Origin: Candidatus Roseilinea mizusawaensis
GTDB lineage: Bacteria; Chloroflexota; Anaerolineae; J036; Brachytrichaceae
DNA: 64,000 nucleotides
Assembly: GCA_016841965.1 (NCBI GenBank)
Contig: JAEANN010000020.1
Coordinates: 1-64,000, forward strand
Direction of reading: 5' to 3'
Part shown: piece by piece, positions 35,444 through 44,130 of the stretch
How positions within the stretch are numbered: the first letter of the stretch is position 1
How the letters are laid out: each line of letters starts with the position of its first letter
Position numbers and translations under genes: made by a program
The notes under the pieces: model-generated
The model's input: only the letters and a program-made list of their open reading frames with translations
What the model was told of the DNA's origin: nothing
Databases searched by the model: none

Positions 35444-35836
35444 ATGGACTTCACACTCAAACTGATCTTGCAAGCTGTTGCGCTGCTGGCGATTGTTGGC
35501 GGCAGCTTGTTTTCACTCATCGGCGTGCTGGGTTTCATCCGGCTGCCCGATGTGTACACGCGCTTGCACGCCGCCGGCAAAGTCAGCGTCTTTGGCGCGC
35601 TGCTGCTGGTTGTGGCGGCGGTGGCGCTCGAATCGCTCGGTGTGGGCAAGGCCCTGGTACTGATCGCTTTGCTCATCATCGCCGGCCCGGCGGTGTCGCA
35701 TGCGCTCGCCTCGGCTGCATATCGCACCGGCGTTCCGATGAAGCGCGTCGAGCGCGATGACCTGGCTCAAGCGCGGTCAGCGCCGCTGGGGCCTGGCCTG
35801 CACGGCGCCGATTCATCCGCTGACCTGCCTGTATAG
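35444..35836 (+). CDS. mrpG: Mrp antiporter subunit MrpG (operon 1)
   Basis: 130 residues with three helices. The motif IGVLGFIRLPDVYTRLHAAGK is diagnostic for MrpG/PhaG. The C-terminal tail is charged and Pro-rich. Its TAG stop lies within the TATAGT that may be the promoter of operon 2. Confidence 0.93.
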   Translation: MDFTLKLILQAVALLAIVGGSLFSLIGVLGFIRLPDVYTRLHAAGKVSVFGALLLVVAAVALESLGVGKALVLIALLIIAGPAVSHALASAAYRTGVPMKRVERDDLAQARSAPLGPGLHGADSSADLPV

Positions 35837-35837
35837 T
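35832..35837 (+). promoter_or_regulatory. -10 box, predicted leaderless start of Mrp operon 2
   Basis: TATAGT overlaps the mrpG stop and ends 8 nt before the mrpA2 ATG. GGGG 4 nt before the ATG could instead serve as a weak ribosome-binding site. Confidence 0.4.
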
Positions 35838-35845
35838 GGGGCCTC

Positions 35846-38800
35846 ATGTTCACGCCGACGTTGACATTGGCGATTGCATGGATTGCCTGCGCAGCCGGCT
35901 CGATCGTGGCCCTTGCGCTGGCAATCCTGCCGGCTGCGCGGCGACTACCCGCGCCGCTGCTGGGCTGGATGCTGGCGATTGCGCCGGCGACGGCATTTGT
36001 CGCGCTGGCTGCTCAACTCCCGCGTCTCTTCGCGGGCGAAGTCCTGACCTGGCGCGTGGAATGGCTGCCGGCGCTGGGGGTGAGCTTCGGCCTCTATCTC
36101 GACGGCCTCAGCGCCTTGTTTGGGCTGATTGTGACCGGCATCGGTGGGTTGGTGCTTATTTACGCCGGCTACTACTTCGCCCCGACGCATCATCACACAC
36201 CCGTTCATGCGTCAATCGCCAATCCCCAATCGCCAAATCCAGAATCCCAAATCCAAAATCCAAAATCGAATGATGCCCGCTTCTTCGTGTACACCCTGCT
36301 GTTCATGACCTCGATGCTGGGGGTAGTGCTGGCCGGCGATGCGATCACTCTGTTCGTGTTTTGGGAGGGCACCAGCGTCACCTCGTTCCTGCTGATTGCC
36401 TACAAGACCAAAGACGAAGAGGCGCGCAAAGGTGCGTTCAAAGCCTTGTTCATCACCGGCGGCGGCGGCATTGCGCTGCTGGCCGGACTGCTGATTGTGT
36501 CGGCCATCAGCGGCGGCGCTGACTGGGCAACCATATTCCGCAGCGGCGCTGCGCTGCGCGACAGCCCCTGGTATCCGGTCATGCTCGGCCTGATCGCGTT
36601 CGGCGCGTTCACCAAAAGCGCGCAGGCCCCGTTCCACTTCTGGTTGCCGACGGCGATGAGCGCGCCGACGCCGGCCTCGGCCTACCTGCACTCGGCCACC
36701 ATGGTCAAAGCCGGCGTGTACATCCTGGCGCGCATGCACCCTGCGCTGGGCAACACCGACCTGTGGTTCTGGCTGCTGGTCATCACCGGCGCCGCCACCA
36801 TGGTAATGGGGGCCATCATCGGCCTGCGCCAGGTGGACTTGAAGGCTGTGCTGGCCTATTCCACCATCAGCCAGTTGGGGGTGCTGGTGATGTTGATTGG
36901 TGAGGAAGCCACCGCCGCCTTCAAGGCGCTGGTGATTGGCGTTCTGGCGCACGCGTTGTATAAGGGCGCGCTGTTCATGATTGTCGGCGTGGTGGATCAC
37001 GCTACCGGCACGCGCGATTTGCGCCGGCTTGGGCGTATCTGGCGCGCCATGCCGTTGACGTTCGCCGTGTGTAGCGTCGCTGCGCTTTCTATGGCCGGTT
37101 TGCCGCCGTTGTTCGGCTTTCTGGCCAAGGAGGCGCTGCTGGCGGCTGAAATCGAAGCAGTGCTGCCGGCCATCATGCGCGTGATCCTGCCGGCGGCGAC
37201 CGTCTTGACCGGCGCGTTCATACTTGCTCAGGCGGGCACACTGGCGCTTGACACGTTCGTCACCCCTGCCGGCGCCGGCTTTTTCAAGACCGTGGTCGAT
37301 CTGCCCCTGACAGGCGAGGGGCGCGATGACCCTGAAGATGTGGAGACCATTGACCGGAGCAAGCCGGCGCATGCCCACATCGAACAGACACTTGCCGCTC
37401 ACGATCCGCCTCTTGCCATGCTGATCGGACCGGCGGTTCTGGCTGCTTTGTCCGTCATCATTACAGTTTTTCAGCCCCAGATGTTCACCGACCTGCTGGC
37501 CGGTGCTGCGTCGGCCGCTTATGGCGCAAAAGTCAAAGTCTCGCTCGATCTCTTTCACGGCATCAACCTGCCGCTGATATTGAGCGCGATAGCCATCGTG
37601 TTTGGCGTCGGGGTGTTCGTGTTGCGCAGCCCCATTCGTTCGGTGAACGGGCTGCCGGCGCTGTCGATGAACCGCGTCTACGAGCGCGCATTGAGCGCCA
37701 TCGACCGGCTGGCTGCGCTGGCTACGCGAACACAGGGCGGTCGCATCCGGGTGTACCTCAGCGTCATTCTGGTGGCCCTGTTTGGCATGATAGCCTTGCT
37801 TGGCAATCTGTCGCAGCTATTTGCCGGCCTGCCCCTGGCGCGCCTCGGCGAGCATTTCGTTAAAGATTTGCTCGATCCGATGGCTCTCTTGCGTGCTTTC
37901 AGTCTGTTGCTGGCGGTTGCCGCTGCCTTTGTGTCGGTGATGATGCGGCGCGACCTGCTGGCGATCATTGCCCTCGGCGCTTCAGGGCTTGCGGTGGCCG
38001 TGCTGATCGCGCTGGAGCCGTCGCCCGATGTGGCGCTTGTACAGGTAGTGGTCGATCTGCTATCCACCGTCATTCTGATTCTGGCGCTCTCGCATCTGCC
38101 GGGCGCCCAACTCAGTCGAGCCGAAGCCCTGAACCATACGGATCGCGCCGCTGCTGCGCGCAATGCGCTGTTGGCGTTCATCGGCGGCGCCATTGTGACC
38201 GTGATGTGCTTGTATGCGTTTGCATCGCGTCCACGCGAATCGGTTGTGACGCCGTATTACGAACAGAACGCCAAACCGTTGACCGGCGCCGCCGATATCG
38301 TGGGCGCGATTGTGGTGGACTTTCGCGGCTTCGACACGCTGATCGAGATCACCGTTTTCAGCATGGCCGGCATCGGCGTCTTCACCCTGCTGCGCAAGGC
38401 CCTGACACGCCGCGAAGCGCAACGCGCGTTGCCAAATGGCGAGTCGCCGGCGCGCCAAGGCCTCGATGCTTTCCGCGCCTCGCCCTTCACGCACGCCCTG
38501 ACCTATGCAGCGTTGCCGCTGGCGTTCGTGTTGGCGTCGGTGCAGATGATTCACGGCCACGACGAGCCGGGAGATGGGTTCACTGCCGGCGTCACCCTCA
38601 GCCTCGCGGTCGGTTTCTGGTACGTCATCTTCGGCTACGAGGTTGCCAAACAACGCCTGAGGGCGCTGCGCCCCGGCCTGCTGATCGGGCTTGGTCTGCT
38701 GACGGTGATCGCCGGCTCGATCGCGCCGGCCTTCCTGGGCGGAACATTCTTTTCCCCCTTCGATTTCGGCGCTGCACTGGGGCTGCCCCTGCCTGCCGGC

Positions 38801-38911
38801 TTTTACCTGAGCACATCTTTCCTGTTCGAGCTGGCGATCTGCCTGGCTGTGCTTGGGGCTGCGCTGTTCATCATTGACACACTCGGACATCCCGAAGGAG
38901 AGCTGGAGTAG
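35846..38911 (+). CDS. mrpA: Mrp antiporter subunit MrpA with fused MrpB domain (operon 2)
   Basis: A 1021-residue paralogue of the operon 1 MrpA, similar along its full length: NuoL-like channel (HSATMVKAGVYILAR, VLAYSTISQLG, HALYKGALF), MbhD/E-like part, and C-terminal MrpB domain with IHGHDEPGDGFTAGV. It has a longer acidic insertion near residues 470-515. Residues ~123-141 are encoded by eight 7-bp repeats at the same loop as in the paralogue. The Na+/H+ antiport role is inferred from the family. Confidence 0.95.
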   Translation: MFTPTLTLAIAWIACAAGSIVALALAILPAARRLPAPLLGWMLAIAPATAFVALAAQLPRLFAGEVLTWRVEWLPALGVSFGLYLDGLSALFGLIVTGIGGLVLIYAGYYFAPTHHHTPVHASIANPQSPNPESQIQNPKSNDARFFVYTLLFMTSMLGVVLAGDAITLFVFWEGTSVTSFLLIAYKTKDEEARKGAFKALFITGGGGIALLAGLLIVSAISGGADWATIFRSGAALRDSPWYPVMLGLIAFGAFTKSAQAPFHFWLPTAMSAPTPASAYLHSATMVKAGVYILARMHPALGNTDLWFWLLVITGAATMVMGAIIGLRQVDLKAVLAYSTISQLGVLVMLIGEEATAAFKALVIGVLAHALYKGALFMIVGVVDHATGTRDLRRLGRIWRAMPLTFAVCSVAALSMAGLPPLFGFLAKEALLAAEIEAVLPAIMRVILPAATVLTGAFILAQAGTLALDTFVTPAGAGFFKTVVDLPLTGEGRDDPEDVETIDRSKPAHAHIEQTLAAHDPPLAMLIGPAVLAALSVIITVFQPQMFTDLLAGAASAAYGAKVKVSLDLFHGINLPLILSAIAIVFGVGVFVLRSPIRSVNGLPALSMNRVYERALSAIDRLAALATRTQGGRIRVYLSVILVALFGMIALLGNLSQLFAGLPLARLGEHFVKDLLDPMALLRAFSLLLAVAAAFVSVMMRRDLLAIIALGASGLAVAVLIALEPSPDVALVQVVVDLLSTVILILALSHLPGAQLSRAEALNHTDRAAAARNALLAFIGGAIVTVMCLYAFASRPRESVVTPYYEQNAKPLTGAADIVGAIVVDFRGFDTLIEITVFSMAGIGVFTLLRKALTRREAQRALPNGESPARQGLDAFRASPFTHALTYAALPLAFVLASVQMIHGHDEPGDGFTAGVTLSLAVGFWYVIFGYEVAKQRLRALRPGLLIGLGLLTVIAGSIAPAFLGGTFFSPFDFGAALGLPLPAGFYLSTSFLFELAICLAVLGAALFIIDTLGHPEGELE
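36212..36267. repeat. Eight-heptad insertion inside mrpA (operon 2)
   Basis: TCAATCG, CCAATCC, CCAATCG, CCAAATC, CAGAATC, CCAAATC, CAAAATC x2 in register. It encodes a loop ending SQIQNPKS, at the homologous site to 30594-30656 but with one heptad fewer. Confidence 0.92.
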
Positions 38912-38916
38912 ACATC

Positions 38917-39249
38917 ATGGAGATTTTGCGAGCATTTGCCATTGGCGCGTTGTTCGGCATCGGCCTCTATCAATTGCTGCGCCGCAACGTCATCCGCGTG
39001 GCGATCGGGTTGGTGATCCTCAGCAATGCGGTCAACCTTTTTCTGCTCTCTGTCGGCGCGTATGATGGCATTGTCGAAGCCTATGCAAAAGCCGTTGGCC
39101 AGCGCAGCGACGCGCTCCCGCAGGCGCTGATCCTCACGGCGATTGTGATCAGCATGGGTGGTTTCTCGTTCATGTTGGCGCTGTTGTATGTCATCGCTGT
39201 GCGCTATCGCACCGGCGACAGTGACGAGGTGCGCGGTTTGAGCCACTAG
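38917..39249 (+). CDS. mrpC: Mrp antiporter subunit MrpC (operon 2)
   Basis: A 110-residue, three-helix NuoK-like subunit. RSDALPQALILTAIVISMG is conserved with the operon 1 copy. GGAG lies 9 nt before the ATG, inside the last codons of mrpA2. Confidence 0.95.
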   Translation: MEILRAFAIGALFGIGLYQLLRRNVIRVAIGLVILSNAVNLFLLSVGAYDGIVEAYAKAVGQRSDALPQALILTAIVISMGGFSFMLALLYVIAVRYRTGDSDEVRGLSH

Positions 39250-39296
39250 ATGCGCGGCCCCTCTGTTCCAGGTCGCCGGCAATATCGGAACACACG

Positions 39297-40838
39297 ATGA
39301 ACGAGATACTGGTCATTCTGCCTGTGCTCATCCCATTGACGGCTGCGGCGGTTGCCATGCTTTTGCGGCCGCTGCCGCGCGCGCAAGCGTTCTGGTCTTT
39401 TGGCGCGATGCTGACGGCGTGTGTGGCAAGCGCCTATCTGCTGTGGACGGTCGCCGGCGCCGGCCAGCCCGTGGTCTTTCAGATGGGCGGCTGGCCGGCC
39501 CCATTCGGCATCACCCTTGTCGCCGACGCGCTCTCCGCGACGTTGGCTTTCATGTCGCAACTTGTGTTCGTGTTCGGCTTCATCTACGCGCTGGGGGCCA
39601 AAGACAAGGCGGTTCATCACGACACCTTCTATCCCCTCTTTCTGGCGCTGGCTACCGGTCTGACCGGTGGGATGCTCACCGGCGACATCTTCAATCTGTT
39701 TGTCATGGTGGAGCTGGTGGTGATATCTGGCATTGCGCTCACCGCGATGAGCGATGATCGCTATGGCCCCGAAGCCGCGTTCAAGTATTTCCTCATCAGC
39801 ACGGTCGCATCGTTTTGTCTGTTGTTCGGCATTGGCTTGCTCTATGTGGGCTATGGCACACTAAACATGGCTGATCTGGCGCAGCGCATCAGCGCCGACC
39901 CCGGCCAGCCCGTGTTGCCGGCAGCGGTGGTCTTCTTGACAGTCACATTCATGATCAAGAGCGCTGCCGTCCCGTTTCATTTCTGGCAGCCCGACTTTCA
40001 CACCGCCTCACCGACGCCGGTCTCGGCCATGCTCTCGTCGGTGGTGGTCAAAATCGGCGTATACGGCTTTCTGCGACTCACTACCTTGCTCGTTCCGCAG
40101 GTAGAGTGGCTCAACGGCGCGCTGATTGTGATCGGCGTCGCCGGCGTCATCTTCGGTGGCCTAGGCGCCATCGGCACCCACAACGCCAAGCGCATGTTCG
40201 CTTACTCTACGCTGGCGCAGATCGGCTTCATCTATGTTGGTGTGGGGTGGGGCACGCCGTTGTCTCTGGCGGCGGCCGTGCTCTTCACGTTTAACCATGC
40301 GCTGATCAAGAGCGCCATGTTGATGTTGAGCGGGTATCTGGCCAGCCGCGCGCCGGTGAAGACGGCTTCGTTCAGTGTGGTGCGTGGCATGGGCAAGTAT
40401 GCGCCGGCTGCGGGCGTGTTGTTCTTCCTCGGCGGCATGGCGCTGGCCGGCGTGCCGCCGATGAACGGCTTCGTCAGCAAGCTGGCGCTGTTTCAGAGCG
40501 GCGTAGTTGCCGCGCAGGCCGGCCTGATCGAGAGCGAGGCGTTCTTCTGGGTCCCGCTGGCCTTGATCGGACTCTCCAGTGTCCTGACGCTGGTGTATGT
40601 CTTTCGCGCGCTGATGACGGTATGGTGGGAGCCATTCCAGCCCAGGTCGCCCGAGGAAAAAGTCAAGCCGCGCGGCGACAGCCTGCTGGCGCCGGCCGGC
40701 CTGGTGGCGCTGTGTGTCGCGCTTGGCGTCTGGGGGCAGCCCCTCGTCCAGTGGTCGCAGGACGTGAGCGCCTGGATGGCGCAGCCGCAGCGCTATGTGC
40801 GCGCGGTGCTGGGGCCAGAGGCAACCTGGCTTAGATGA
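39297..40838 (+). CDS. mrpD: Mrp antiporter subunit MrpD (operon 2)
   Basis: A 513-residue NuoM/N-like channel subunit. The key segments are VELVVISGIALTAMSDD, HFWQPDFHTASPTPVSAMLSSVVVK, RMFAYSTLAQIG and FNHALIKSAMLM. The family start MNEILVILPVLIPL supports the ATG at 39297. The C-terminus is slightly longer than in the operon 1 copy. Confidence 0.95.
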   Translation: MNEILVILPVLIPLTAAAVAMLLRPLPRAQAFWSFGAMLTACVASAYLLWTVAGAGQPVVFQMGGWPAPFGITLVADALSATLAFMSQLVFVFGFIYALGAKDKAVHHDTFYPLFLALATGLTGGMLTGDIFNLFVMVELVVISGIALTAMSDDRYGPEAAFKYFLISTVASFCLLFGIGLLYVGYGTLNMADLAQRISADPGQPVLPAAVVFLTVTFMIKSAAVPFHFWQPDFHTASPTPVSAMLSSVVVKIGVYGFLRLTTLLVPQVEWLNGALIVIGVAGVIFGGLGAIGTHNAKRMFAYSTLAQIGFIYVGVGWGTPLSLAAAVLFTFNHALIKSAMLMLSGYLASRAPVKTASFSVVRGMGKYAPAAGVLFFLGGMALAGVPPMNGFVSKLALFQSGVVAAQAGLIESEAFFWVPLALIGLSSVLTLVYVFRALMTVWWEPFQPRSPEEKVKPRGDSLLAPAGLVALCVALGVWGQPLVQWSQDVSAWMAQPQRYVRAVLGPEATWLR

Positions 40839-40868
40839 ATAGCGATCTTGATCGAAGGAGAGATGTAT

Positions 40869-41351
40869 ATGCTGGCCTATGCTCGTCTGGTTCTGATATG
40901 TCTCCTGCTTTTTCTGGCGCTGACAGAGAACGTGGAGCTTTCAAACATTGTTCTTGGCGCGCTGATCGGGATTCTCGTGGCTGTCATTCTGAAGCCGGCG
41001 CCTGAAAGCCTGTCGATCCGCCGGCTGCCGGTGGCGTTGTTCAACCTGGCGCGCTACACCGCCTGGCTCGCCGTTGACATCATTCGCAACGGCATTCGCG
41101 TCGCACGCATTGTGCTCGATCCAAAGCTGCCCATTCGCCCTGGCATCCTTGCCATCAAGAGCGACATGAAAACCGAGCTTGGCATTGCCCTGAACGCGCA
41201 CGCCATCACGGTGACACCTGGTGAGCAGGTGGTCGAGATCGGCGAAGATGGCACGCTGTACACCCATTGTCTGGATGTGGTTGCCAGCGCCGCCGGCGCT
41301 GAAGCAGCCCAGCGCACACGCCGGCGGCTGATGGAGGGTATCTTCGAATGA
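40869..41351 (+). CDS. mrpE: Mrp antiporter subunit MrpE (operon 2)
   Basis: 160 residues. Two or three N-terminal helices precede a soluble domain with the MrpE pattern IKSDMKTELGIALNAHAITVTPGEQVVEI. The ATG at 40869 has AAGGAG 8 nt upstream. The TTG at 40848 and ATG at 40863 lie before or too close to that site. This is the only mrpE in the window and may serve both operons. Confidence 0.93.
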   Translation: MLAYARLVLICLLLFLALTENVELSNIVLGALIGILVAVILKPAPESLSIRRLPVALFNLARYTAWLAVDIIRNGIRVARIVLDPKLPIRPGILAIKSDMKTELGIALNAHAITVTPGEQVVEIGEDGTLYTHCLDVVASAAGAEAAQRTRRRLMEGIFE

Positions 41352-41623
41352 AGGCGGTCTTCGAGAGCGTTCTGATCCTTGCCCTCGTCATCCATATCGG
41401 CCTCATCTCGGTTGCCGTCTGGCGTGTGTGGCGTGGCGAGACAGTGATGGATCGGCTTCTGGCAGCCGATGTGATCGGCACCGTCGTGCTGGCCATCTTC
41501 GTGCTGTTGGGGCTGATTCATGGAAACGAGTTGTATATCGATGTCGCGCTGGGTTTCGCGGCGCTCACATTCATCAGCACCATTGCGTTGGCGCGCTATG
41601 TCGCCCGGCGCCAGGTGTTCTGA
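41348..41623 (+). CDS. mrpF: Mrp antiporter subunit MrpF (operon 2)
   Basis: 91 residues, three helices. WRVWRGETVMDRLLAADVIG and YIDVALGFAALTFISTIALARYV match MrpF. The ATG overlaps the mrpE stop (ATGA), indicating translational coupling. Confidence 0.93.
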   Translation: MKAVFESVLILALVIHIGLISVAVWRVWRGETVMDRLLAADVIGTVVLAIFVLLGLIHGNELYIDVALGFAALTFISTIALARYVARRQVF

Positions 41624-41640
41624 AACGGCGGTATAGCCCT

Positions 41641-42018
41641 ATGCTTGAAACCATCGCATACGCAGCCGCAATACTGGCTGTTGTGGTCGGCACCCTCTTC
41701 TCGATCGTCGGTATCATCGGTCTGGTGCGGCTTCCAGATGTATATACGCGCCTGCACGCAGCCGGCAAAGTCTCCACATTCGGCGTGGCGTTGCTCGCCG
41801 TGGCGGCGGTGCTGGCCGTTCCCTACGCCTGGAGCCGTGGGCTGCTGCTGATCGTGTTGGTGTTGCTGGCCGGGCCGGTTGTGTCTCATGTCATCGGATC
41901 GGTCGCCTATCGCACAGGCGTCCCCATGCGTGGCGCCGTCCGCGATGATCTTGCCGGCCGCATCTCCCCGGCTTCGCGCGACGCTGTGCGCGCCATGCAT
42001 GAGCAAGAGCAGGTCTAG
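41641..42018 (+). CDS. mrpG: Mrp antiporter subunit MrpG (operon 2)
   Basis: 125 residues, three helices. GIIGLVRLPDVYTRLHAAGKVSTFG is near-identical to the operon 1 MrpG motif. Last gene of Mrp operon 2. An alternative start of the next gene (ATG 41999) would overlap its end. Confidence 0.93.
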   Translation: MLETIAYAAAILAVVVGTLFSIVGIIGLVRLPDVYTRLHAAGKVSTFGVALLAVAAVLAVPYAWSRGLLLIVLVLLAGPVVSHVIGSVAYRTGVPMRGAVRDDLAGRISPASRDAVRAMHEQEQV

Positions 42019-42043
42019 CCGGCTTGCCCCAAACGAGGTCGAT

Positions 42044-42886
42044 GTGCACGACAACCATGTGACGATCGACAATTGTCAGATTCACTACCATCACGCCGGC
42101 GACACTGGCAGCCCGCTCATTCTGCTGCATGGCGGCGGCCTCGACTCGGCGCGCCTGTCCTGGGCATTGGCGCTGCCGGCTCTCGCCCGATCGCATCGTG
42201 TGTTCGCGCCAGATATGCCCGGCTATGGCGACAGCGACCGCCTGCCCCAGTTCGAACACACCATCGAGTCGTACGGGCGCGTCGTCATCGCCTTCATGGA
42301 TGCACTCGGCCTCGCGCAGGCGAGTTTCTGCGGCGTGTCGATGGGGGGTGCCCTCACGCTTCACATCGGGCTGACCTATTCACAACGGGTGTTGCGCCTG
42401 GTGCCGGTGTCCAGCTATGGCCTGCAACGCAAGGCGCCGGCGCACGCTCTGTCCTACTGGTTCGTGCGAATGCCGTTTCTCACGCGGTTGACGTATGCCG
42501 CGTTGCGGCGCAACCGTGCCTGGACGCGCGCCAGCCTCGGCAGCATTTTCGCCCATCTTTCCCGCATCTCAGACGATCTGGTGAATGATGTCTTCGAGGA
42601 GATTCGCAAGCCCGCGACCGGAGAGGCATTCATAGCATTCCAACAACGCGAAGTGCTGCCGAACGGCTTGCGCACCAACTATCTGGACCGGCTGCCTGAG
42701 ATCAAATTCCCCACGCTGTTCATTCACGGCGACCGCGATAATCTCGTGCCGATTGCCTGGGTGCGCGAGGCGCACCGGCGTTTGGCCGGCTCGCAATTGC
42801 AGGTGATACCCGATTGCGACCATTGGCCACAGCGCGAGCTTCCCGAAACATTCCATGCGATCATTACAGAGTTCTTCAGGCATTGA
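42044..42886 (+). CDS. Alpha/beta hydrolase
   Basis: 280 residues. The oxyanion motif is LILLHGGGLDS, the nucleophile Ser is in FCGVSMGG (GxSxG), the catalytic Asp in IHGDRDNLVP and the His in CDHWPQRE. It resembles C-C bond hydrolases and esterases of the alpha/beta family; substrate unknown. The GTG at 42044 has GAGG 5 nt upstream. An ATG at 41999 is in frame but overlaps mrpG and has no ribosome site. Confidence 0.85.
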   Translation: MHDNHVTIDNCQIHYHHAGDTGSPLILLHGGGLDSARLSWALALPALARSHRVFAPDMPGYGDSDRLPQFEHTIESYGRVVIAFMDALGLAQASFCGVSMGGALTLHIGLTYSQRVLRLVPVSSYGLQRKAPAHALSYWFVRMPFLTRLTYAALRRNRAWTRASLGSIFAHLSRISDDLVNDVFEEIRKPATGEAFIAFQQREVLPNGLRTNYLDRLPEIKFPTLFIHGDRDNLVPIAWVREAHRRLAGSQLQVIPDCDHWPQRELPETFHAIITEFFRH

Positions 42887-42890
42887 ACCT

Positions 42891-44015
42891 GTGAGCGAGG
42901 TTGAACACACCGCCACGAATGCGGCATCGAATGCGGCATCGAATGCGGCATCCGCGCCGGGCAGTCTGATGCGGCGTGAAATCTATGAGCAGCCGGACGT
43001 GCTAAGGCGTGTGCTGCGTTCTGCCGGGCCGGTTCTGGACACTGTGGCCGCGCGCACCTCGACCTGCGCGCTGGCAATGCTGGCGGCACGGGGCAGCAGC
43101 GACAACGCCTCTACCTACGGCAAATATCTGTTGGAGAGTGTGGCCGGCCTGCCCACGTCGCTTGCGTCGCCCTCGCTGTACACACTGTACGGCGCTCCGC
43201 CGCGGCTGAACAACGCGCTAGTGGTTGGTGTGTCACAGAGCGGGGCGGCGGCCGATGTGTCGCGGGTGTTGGCCGAGGCCCGCCGGCAAGGGGCGCTGAC
43301 GCTGGGCGTTACCAACGTGGCCGGGTCGCTGCTGGCTGAAACTGCCGAGCATGTGGTGTTGTTGGATGCCGGCGTCGAGCGCGCTCTGGCTGCCACCAAG
43401 ACCGTAACTGCCCAGTGTATGGTCTACGCCATGCTTGCCACGCGCATGGCCGGGTCGGGGTTGGCATTGCCTGAATCTGCGCTGGAGGATGTGCCGGCTA
43501 TGGTTGCGGCCACCCTTGACCGCGCCGACGACATTGCCGGCCTGGCCGACCTGTGGGCGGCCCGCTCGGTTCAGCGGGTGGCCGTGCTGGGTCGTGGATT
43601 CGCCTATGGCGCAGCGCAGGAGATCGCCCTCAAGCTCAAAGAAACCTGTTTCGTCACCGCTGAGCCATATTCCCCGGCCGATTTTCAGCACGGCCCGCTG
43701 GCGATGATTGAGCCGGGCTATGCTGTGTTGCTTTTGCTCAATCACGATGCCACACTCGAAACCACGTTGGCGTTGATCGAGCCGTTGCAACAGCGCGGCG
43801 CAGATCTGATCCTCCTGGCCACGCCAGACGCTGCCGCCAGCCTGCCGGCAGATGCGGGCAGGTGCGCTGTCCTGGCTGTGGACGCCAAACACCCGTTGCT
43901 TAGCCCTATTTCATTCATTGTTGCCGGCCAGTTATTTGCGCTACACTGGTCGGTGGTTTGCGGCTATGATCCCGATCTGTCGCGCGGTCTGAACAAGATA
44001 ACGGTCACACTGTAG
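42891..44015 (+). CDS. Tandem SIS-domain sugar isomerase (GlmS C-terminal-like)
   Basis: 374 residues with two sugar-isomerase (SIS) domains. The first has ARGSSDNAS and VGVSQSGAAADV, the second LGRGFAYGAAQEIALKLKETC followed by AEPYSPADFQHGP. This matches the isomerase half of glucosamine-6-phosphate synthase and AgaS/FrlB-like deglycases, without the glutaminase domain. It acts on phosphosugars (amino sugar or fructosamine). The GTG at 42891 lies 4 nt after the upstream stop; an ATG at 42855 would overlap. An NAAS-x3 repeat follows the start. Confidence 0.85.
   Translation: MSEVEHTATNAASNAASNAASAPGSLMRREIYEQPDVLRRVLRSAGPVLDTVAARTSTCALAMLAARGSSDNASTYGKYLLESVAGLPTSLASPSLYTLYGAPPRLNNALVVGVSQSGAAADVSRVLAEARRQGALTLGVTNVAGSLLAETAEHVVLLDAGVERALAATKTVTAQCMVYAMLATRMAGSGLALPESALEDVPAMVAATLDRADDIAGLADLWAARSVQRVAVLGRGFAYGAAQEIALKLKETCFVTAEPYSPADFQHGPLAMIEPGYAVLLLLNHDATLETTLALIEPLQQRGADLILLATPDAAASLPADAGRCAVLAVDAKHPLLSPISFIVAGQLFALHWSVVCGYDPDLSRGLNKITVTL
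42917..42952. repeat. 12-bp tandem repeat x3 in coding sequence
   Basis: GAATGCGGCATC three times, perfect. It encodes NAAS-NAAS-NAAS near the SIS protein N-terminus. Confidence 0.92.
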
Positions 44016-44117
44016 GCTAGGCTGGCGCACCGAGCGCTGCCTGCGCGGACGATGTGGCGCAGCCATATTTCGCCAGTTCGAGTCATTCCACGTTTCAAAA
44101 TCGCCGCGCCAAGCAGG

Positions 44118-44123
44118 TAAACT
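44118..44123 (+). promoter_or_regulatory. -10 box, predicted leaderless start
   Basis: TAAACT ends 7 nt before the ATG at 44131. A weak -35 (TTCAAA, 44094-44099) lies 18 nt upstream. No Shine-Dalgarno sequence is present. Confidence 0.45.
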
Positions 44124-44130
44124 AAGTTCT

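Noticed and set aside
44060-44130. tRNA-like fragment with GTTCGAGTC
   Set aside because: Only a T-loop-like string is present. No acceptor, D or anticodon stems can be folded around it.
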